Below are positions 61,076 to 64,000 of a stretch of 64,000 bases of DNA, piece after piece. A program made the translations under genes and the position numbers. Origin of the DNA: Streptomyces sp. NBC_01551. GTDB taxonomy: Bacteria; Actinomycetota; Actinomycetes; Streptomycetales; Streptomycetaceae. Location: assembly GCF_026339935.1 (NCBI RefSeq), contig NZ_JAPEPX010000001.1, forward strand, positions 6,413,501-6,477,500. Direction: 5' to 3'. A model generated the notes under the pieces. It made no database searches and was not told the DNA's origin. It saw nothing but the letters and a program-made list of their open reading frames with translations. Each line of letters starts with the position of its first letter. Position 1 is the first letter of the stretch.

Positions 61076-61829
61076 CCGCCCGCAGGGCCGGTGCGTAGGC
61101 CTCGATCTGCTCGCGGGAGACCAGGAAGGTGACGGTGGTGACGGACACGCCGCCGACCGGCCGGCCCGTCGGGCCGAGGACCGGCGCGCCGACGCAGCGG
61201 ATGGTGGGCTCGTTCTCCTCGTCGTCCACGGCGAACCCCCGGGCGCGGACGGCCTCCAGCTCGGCCCGCAGCGCTTCCGGGGTGGTCAGCGAGTGCGGTG
61301 TGCGGCCCGGCAGACCGGTGGCGGAGATCAGCTCCCGTACCTCCTCGGCGGGCAGGTGGGCCAGGATGCCCTTGCCGATCGCCGTCGTGTGCAGCGGCAT
61401 GCGCATGCCGACGCGGGAGGCCGTCCGGAAGGGCTGGTCGCTCTCCAGCTTCCGGATGTACGTGATGGTCTCCCCGGTGTGCAGCGCCAGGTGCACCGTC
61501 TGCCCGGTGGCCTGCCGGAGCTCGTCGAGGATCCGCTCCACGTCCGCCGGCTCCCCGGCGGAGACCAGGGCGGACAGCCCGCGGAGCCGGGGGCCGACGC
61601 CGTACCGGCTGTCCGGTTCCGGCCGGACGAAGCCCTGCTCGATGAGGGAGGCGAGGATGCGGAACGTGCTGGACTTCGCCACCGCGGCCGCCGCCGTCAC
61701 GTCGGTGAGCCGGTGCGGGCCGCCGGGGGCCGCGACGGCCTCCAGGATCCGCAGGGACTTCTCCAGCGCGGAGCCGGCCGCCGAGGTCCGGCCGGCGCGG
61801 GCGGCGGGGCTGTCTGCGTCCGTTGACAT
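61047..61829 (-). CDS. IclR family transcriptional regulator
   Basis: 260 residues. Winged HTH at about 20-80 (SLRILEAVAAPGGPHRLTDV, AVAKSSTFRILASLIEQGF), then the IclR ligand-binding domain (LALHTGETITYIRKLES, GMRMPLHTTAIGKGILAHLP, RGFAVDDEENEPTIRCVGAPVLG). Divergent from the KDPG aldolase/sugar kinase operon, with a palindromic IclR operator in between, so it most likely represses that operon until a keto-deoxy sugar acid appears. Its stop lies within the end of the TPR gene. Confidence 0.95.
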   Translation of the reverse strand: MSTDADSPAARAGRTSAAGSALEKSLRILEAVAAPGGPHRLTDVTAAAAVAKSSTFRILASLIEQGFVRPEPDSRYGVGPRLRGLSALVSAGEPADVERILDELRQATGQTVHLALHTGETITYIRKLESDQPFRTASRVGMRMPLHTTAIGKGILAHLPAEEVRELISATGLPGRTPHSLTTPEALRAELEAVRARGFAVDDEENEPTIRCVGAPVLGPTGRPVGGVSVTTVTFLVSREQIEAYAPALRAATQALAPLL

Positions 61830-61884
61830 GTGATCTCCGCAGATGGGTATGGTCTACACCAGAGGTTCCGGGACACGATACAGC

Positions 61885-61901
61885 GTTCCACTACGTGGAA
61901 C
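61885..61901. promoter_or_regulatory. IclR operator
   Basis: Perfect inverted repeat GTTCCAC-TAC-GTGGAAC, 19 bp upstream of the aldolase start and between the divergent iclR and eda genes. A related half-site GGTTCCGGGACAC lies just upstream. Confidence 0.8.
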
Positions 61902-61919
61902 ACCTGAAGGAGGGCCGAC

Positions 61920-62564
61920 TTGTCCTGTCATCCCTACGAGGTGATAGCCGCCCAGCGTCTGCTGCCGGTGCTGCGCGACCCCGACGCGGACGACTCCGTA
62001 CGCCGGACCACCGCCCTGCTGGCCGCGGGGTGCCGCGCGGTCGAACTGACCACCTCCACCCCCGGCTGGGCCGAGGCCGTCGTTCGCACGGCGCCGCTCG
62101 CCGACGCCGCGGGCCGCCCGGCCCTGATCGGCGTCGGCACCGTCACCACCGCCGCGCAGGCGCGGGCCGCGCTGGACGCGGGCGCGGCGTTCCTGATCTC
62201 CCCGTACCCGGCTCCCGAGGTCCGGGCGTACGCCGCCGAGCGCGGGGCCGTCTTCATCGAGGGCGGATTCACCCCCGGCGAGATCGCCGCCGCCGCGCGG
62301 GGCGCGGGCGCCGCGAAGGTCTTCCCCGCCCACGTCGGCGGCCCGGCGTTCCTCCGCTCCCTCAAGGCCGTCCTGCCCACCGCGCTGCTCATCCCGACCG
62401 GGGGCATCACACCCGCCGAAGTCCCCGCCTGGCTCGCCGCCGGGGCGGCCGCCGTCGGCATCGGCAGCGGCCTCCCGACCGCCCCGTCCGACCTCACCGC
62501 CGTCTTCGCGGACCTGGCCCTACCGTGCTGCCCGACATGCACGGCCGACACGGAGCCCCGATGA
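61920..62564 (+). CDS. eda: 2-keto-3-deoxy-6-phosphogluconate aldolase
   Basis: 214 residues from a TTG start six bases after AGGAGG. Class I KDPG/KHG aldolase: LPVLRDPDADD, catalytic Glu in RAVELTTSTPG, GVGTVTTAAQA, FLISPY, and the Schiff-base Lys in AAKVFPAHVGG, then LIPTGGI. Cleaves 2-keto-3-deoxy-6-phospho sugar acids to pyruvate and glyceraldehyde 3-phosphate, using the product of the next gene. The C-terminal CCPTCTADTEPR tail is an add-on. Stop overlaps the kinase start (ATGA). Confidence 0.93.
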   Translation: MSCHPYEVIAAQRLLPVLRDPDADDSVRRTTALLAAGCRAVELTTSTPGWAEAVVRTAPLADAAGRPALIGVGTVTTAAQARAALDAGAAFLISPYPAPEVRAYAAERGAVFIEGGFTPGEIAAAARGAGAAKVFPAHVGGPAFLRSLKAVLPTALLIPTGGITPAEVPAWLAAGAAAVGIGSGLPTAPSDLTAVFADLALPCCPTCTADTEPR

Positions 62565-63889
62565 CACCGCCGCCACCCGCGCCACCCGCGCCGCCAGGGC
62601 TGTCTGATTCCGCCGCGGCAGCGGCTTCCGCCACCTCGCCCGTTTCCGGCGCCTCCGCGACCTCGTTCACGTCGGCCGGCTCTGCCGTGTCGTCGGCGTC
62701 GGCTACCTCCGCCCCGTCTGCGGCGGCGGCCTCGGCCGCGTTCGCCATCCCCGCAGAGCCCCCGCTGCGGGGCGCCGCCGAAGGGACCGTCGCGCACGGC
62801 GCCTGCTCCGGGGACACGCTCAACGCGCCGCCCGCGCCGTGCGCATCCCGCGAGTCGGCGGCCGGGGCCTCAGCCGCCCCCGCCGCCTCCGTGGGCCCGT
62901 TCGCGGTAGCCGTCTCCGCGGCCCCGGTTCGGTACGACGTGCTCGTGCTCGGGGAGGTGCTCGTCGAGGTCCATGCCGAGGCTCCGTTGAGGGGCGCCGT
63001 CGACGGGACCGCCGCGCGGGTCTCCTACTCCGGGGACGCGCTCAACGCGGCGGCCGCCGCGGCTGCCGCCGGGGCGCGGACCGCGCTCCTCGCCGTCGTC
63101 GGAGACGACGAGCTGAGCGTGCCGCTGCTGCGCCGGGCCGCCGACCTCGGCATCGACGTCTCCCACGTGCGCCACGCCCCGCGCCCCAACGGCGCCTACC
63201 TGCTCGCCTCCGACCCCGAAGGCGACCGCGCGTTCGTCTACTGGCGCACCCACAGCGCCGGATCCACCCTCTCGACCCGGCACATCGCCTCCTGGCGCGA
63301 GCTGCTGACCGGCTCCACCGCCCTGATCACCAGCGGGATCACCGGCGCCCTGTCCCCGACCAGCCGTGACGCCGTGCTGGCCGCCGCCCGGGCCGTGCAC
63401 GCGGCCGGCGGGCACCTCTCGTACGACCCCAACTTCCGCCCCCGGCTCGCCGGCCGGGCCGAGGCCCGGGAGCTGCTGGCCCGCATCGCCCCGCTGACCG
63501 GGCTGCTCAAGAGCTCCTGCCCGGCCGACGCGCGGGCCCTGGTCGACACCGGCGACCCCCGCACCGCCGCCGCCCGCTACCGCGCACTCGGCGCCCGCGC
63601 GGTCGCCGTCACCGCCGGCGCCGACCGGCTGTTGCTGGACGAGGGCGCGGGGGAGCCGGCGTACCACCCCGTACCGCCGAACCCCCACCCGGTCGACGCG
63701 ACCGGCGCCGGGGACTGCTTCACCGGCACCGCCACCGCCCGGATCGCCCTGGGGGACACCCTCGCGGACGCCGTGGCCTACGGGACGGCCGCCGCCTCCC
63801 TCTCCGTGTCCGGGCGCGGCGGCACCGGCCGGATTCCCGCCTTCCACGAGACGGCGGCCCTGGCGGCGGCCCACCGGGGAGCCCGCTGA
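62561..63889 (+). CDS. kdgK: PfkB-type sugar kinase (2-keto-3-deoxygluconate kinase-like) with long N-terminal extension
   Basis: 442 residues from the ATGA-coupled start. Residues 1-122 are Ala/Ser/Pro-rich low complexity, unlike kinases. The PfkB core from ~123 has VLVLGEVLVEVHAEAPLRG (substrate site), SYSGDALNAAAAAAAAGART, VGDDELSVPLLRRAADLGID and the ATP site DATGAGDCFTGT with the catalytic Asp. Phosphorylates KDG to KDPG for the aldolase before it. Residues 65-~92 repeat the core at 139-~166 with an exact offset of 74 codons (AEPPLRGAAEGT vs AEAPLRGAVDGT). A GTG near 62939 would give a normal-size enzyme. Confidence 0.88.
   Translation: MTPPPPAPPAPPGLSDSAAAAASATSPVSGASATSFTSAGSAVSSASATSAPSAAAASAAFAIPAEPPLRGAAEGTVAHGACSGDTLNAPPAPCASRESAAGASAAPAASVGPFAVAVSAAPVRYDVLVLGEVLVEVHAEAPLRGAVDGTAARVSYSGDALNAAAAAAAAGARTALLAVVGDDELSVPLLRRAADLGIDVSHVRHAPRPNGAYLLASDPEGDRAFVYWRTHSAGSTLSTRHIASWRELLTGSTALITSGITGALSPTSRDAVLAAARAVHAAGGHLSYDPNFRPRLAGRAEARELLARIAPLTGLLKSSCPADARALVDTGDPRTAAARYRALGARAVAVTAGADRLLLDEGAGEPAYHPVPPNPHPVDATGAGDCFTGTATARIALGDTLADAVAYGTAAASLSVSGRGGTGRIPAFHETAALAAAHRGAR
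62753..62836 (+). repeat. Degenerate duplicate of the kinase N-terminal segment
   Basis: This ~84-bp stretch matches 62975-63058 at a constant 222-bp (74-codon) offset with no insertions or deletions; both encode the PLRGA...GT...SGD-LNA pattern. It is in the same reading frame as the kinase, inside its low-complexity extension. Confidence 0.75.
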
Positions 63890-63926
63890 CCGAGCCCGCT
63901 GACCGGCCCGCTGACCGGCCCGCCGA
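63889..63926 (+). repeat. Short CTGACCGGCCCG tandem repeat
   Basis: Three degenerate 12-bp units of GCCCGCTGACCG type follow the kinase stop, in the gap before the convergent aldo/keto reductase fragment. Confidence 0.6.
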
Positions 63927-64000
63927 CTACGCTGCTTCGAGCAGCGCGATCTCCTCGGCGGAGAGCCGCAGCGCGCCCGCGGCGATGTTCTCGGCCAGGT
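63927..64000 (-). CDS. Aldo/keto reductase family, C-terminal end (rest outside window)
   Basis: The 24 visible residues, LAENIAAGALRLSAEEIALLEAA and stop, match the C-terminal helix of aldo/keto reductases (ENVAAA-x-LSxEExxxLE). Convergent with the sugar kinase. An aldo/keto reductase would suit sugar-acid metabolism, but too little is visible to say more. Confidence 0.7.
   Translation of the reverse strand, partial: LAENIAAGALRLSAEEIALLEAA

Overview
The window is high-GC actinobacterial chromosome, almost certainly Streptomyces. The signs are strong third-position G/C bias, frequent GTG (and some TTG) starts with GGAGG-type ribosome sites, a chaplin, two melC tyrosinase operons, an S-(hydroxymethyl)mycothiol dehydrogenase, DesK/LuxR two-component pairs, a Pkn-type kinase, a MocR regulator and an S8 protease. 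I found no rRNA, tRNA, CRISPR array, phage or insertion sequence. It reads as ordinary chromosome with many small one- to four-gene units.

Layout. 1-2.5 kb: end of a MoxR-type AAA ATPase, a metallopeptidase/VWA protein and a TerD-like protein. 2.7-5.5 kb: a TetR regulator divergent from an ATGA-coupled operon of PAP2-like phosphatase, DMT transporter and a 98-residue serine-triplet repeat protein, with four tandem 16-bp operator-like repeats between them. 5.6-9.9 kb: GlsB-type membrane protein, RraA, a secreted PNGase A-like protein and a Ser/Thr kinase. 10-13.4 kb: ABC transporter plus DesK/DesR-like pair. 13.4-25.7 kb: LysM/transglycosylase, AraC/DUF2000, DHDPS-like/LysR, mycothiol dehydrogenase, peptidase, LppU-like, Nudix, MBL, PIG-L, enoyl-CoA hydratase and MocR genes. 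25.8-33.2 kb: AhpD-like, MFS, dienoyl-CoA reductase-like SDR, secreted HAF-like protein and an oxidoreductase/two acyl-CoA dehydrogenase operon.

33.7-45.5 kb: first tyrosinase operon, chaplin, secreted proteins, esterases, a phosphoesterase-MFS-propeller operon, GNAT, a decayed hydrolase fragment, FhuF-like protein and another hydrolase. 45.5-54.2 kb: S8 protease, DctA with a DcuS/DcuR-type pair, a second tyrosinase operon and a divergent glutamate decarboxylase. 54.3-61.1 kb: DEAD-box helicase with helicase-associated repeats, a single-chain sigma factor/zinc finger/membrane/CAP fusion, and a membrane-anchored P-loop TPR protein. 61-64 kb: IclR regulator divergent from KDPG aldolase and a sugar kinase (2-keto-3-deoxy sugar acid catabolism), then the end of an aldo/keto reductase.

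The most unusual items are: the serine-every-third-residue protein; the sigma-ZAS-TM-CAP fusion; the first tyrosinase caddie with Phe in place of the substrate-mimicking Tyr98; the kinase carrying a degenerate copy of its own N-terminus at an exact 222-bp offset; and an AraC regulator that seems to have lost its first helix-turn-helix. All functions are read from sequence by eye; no database search was run.
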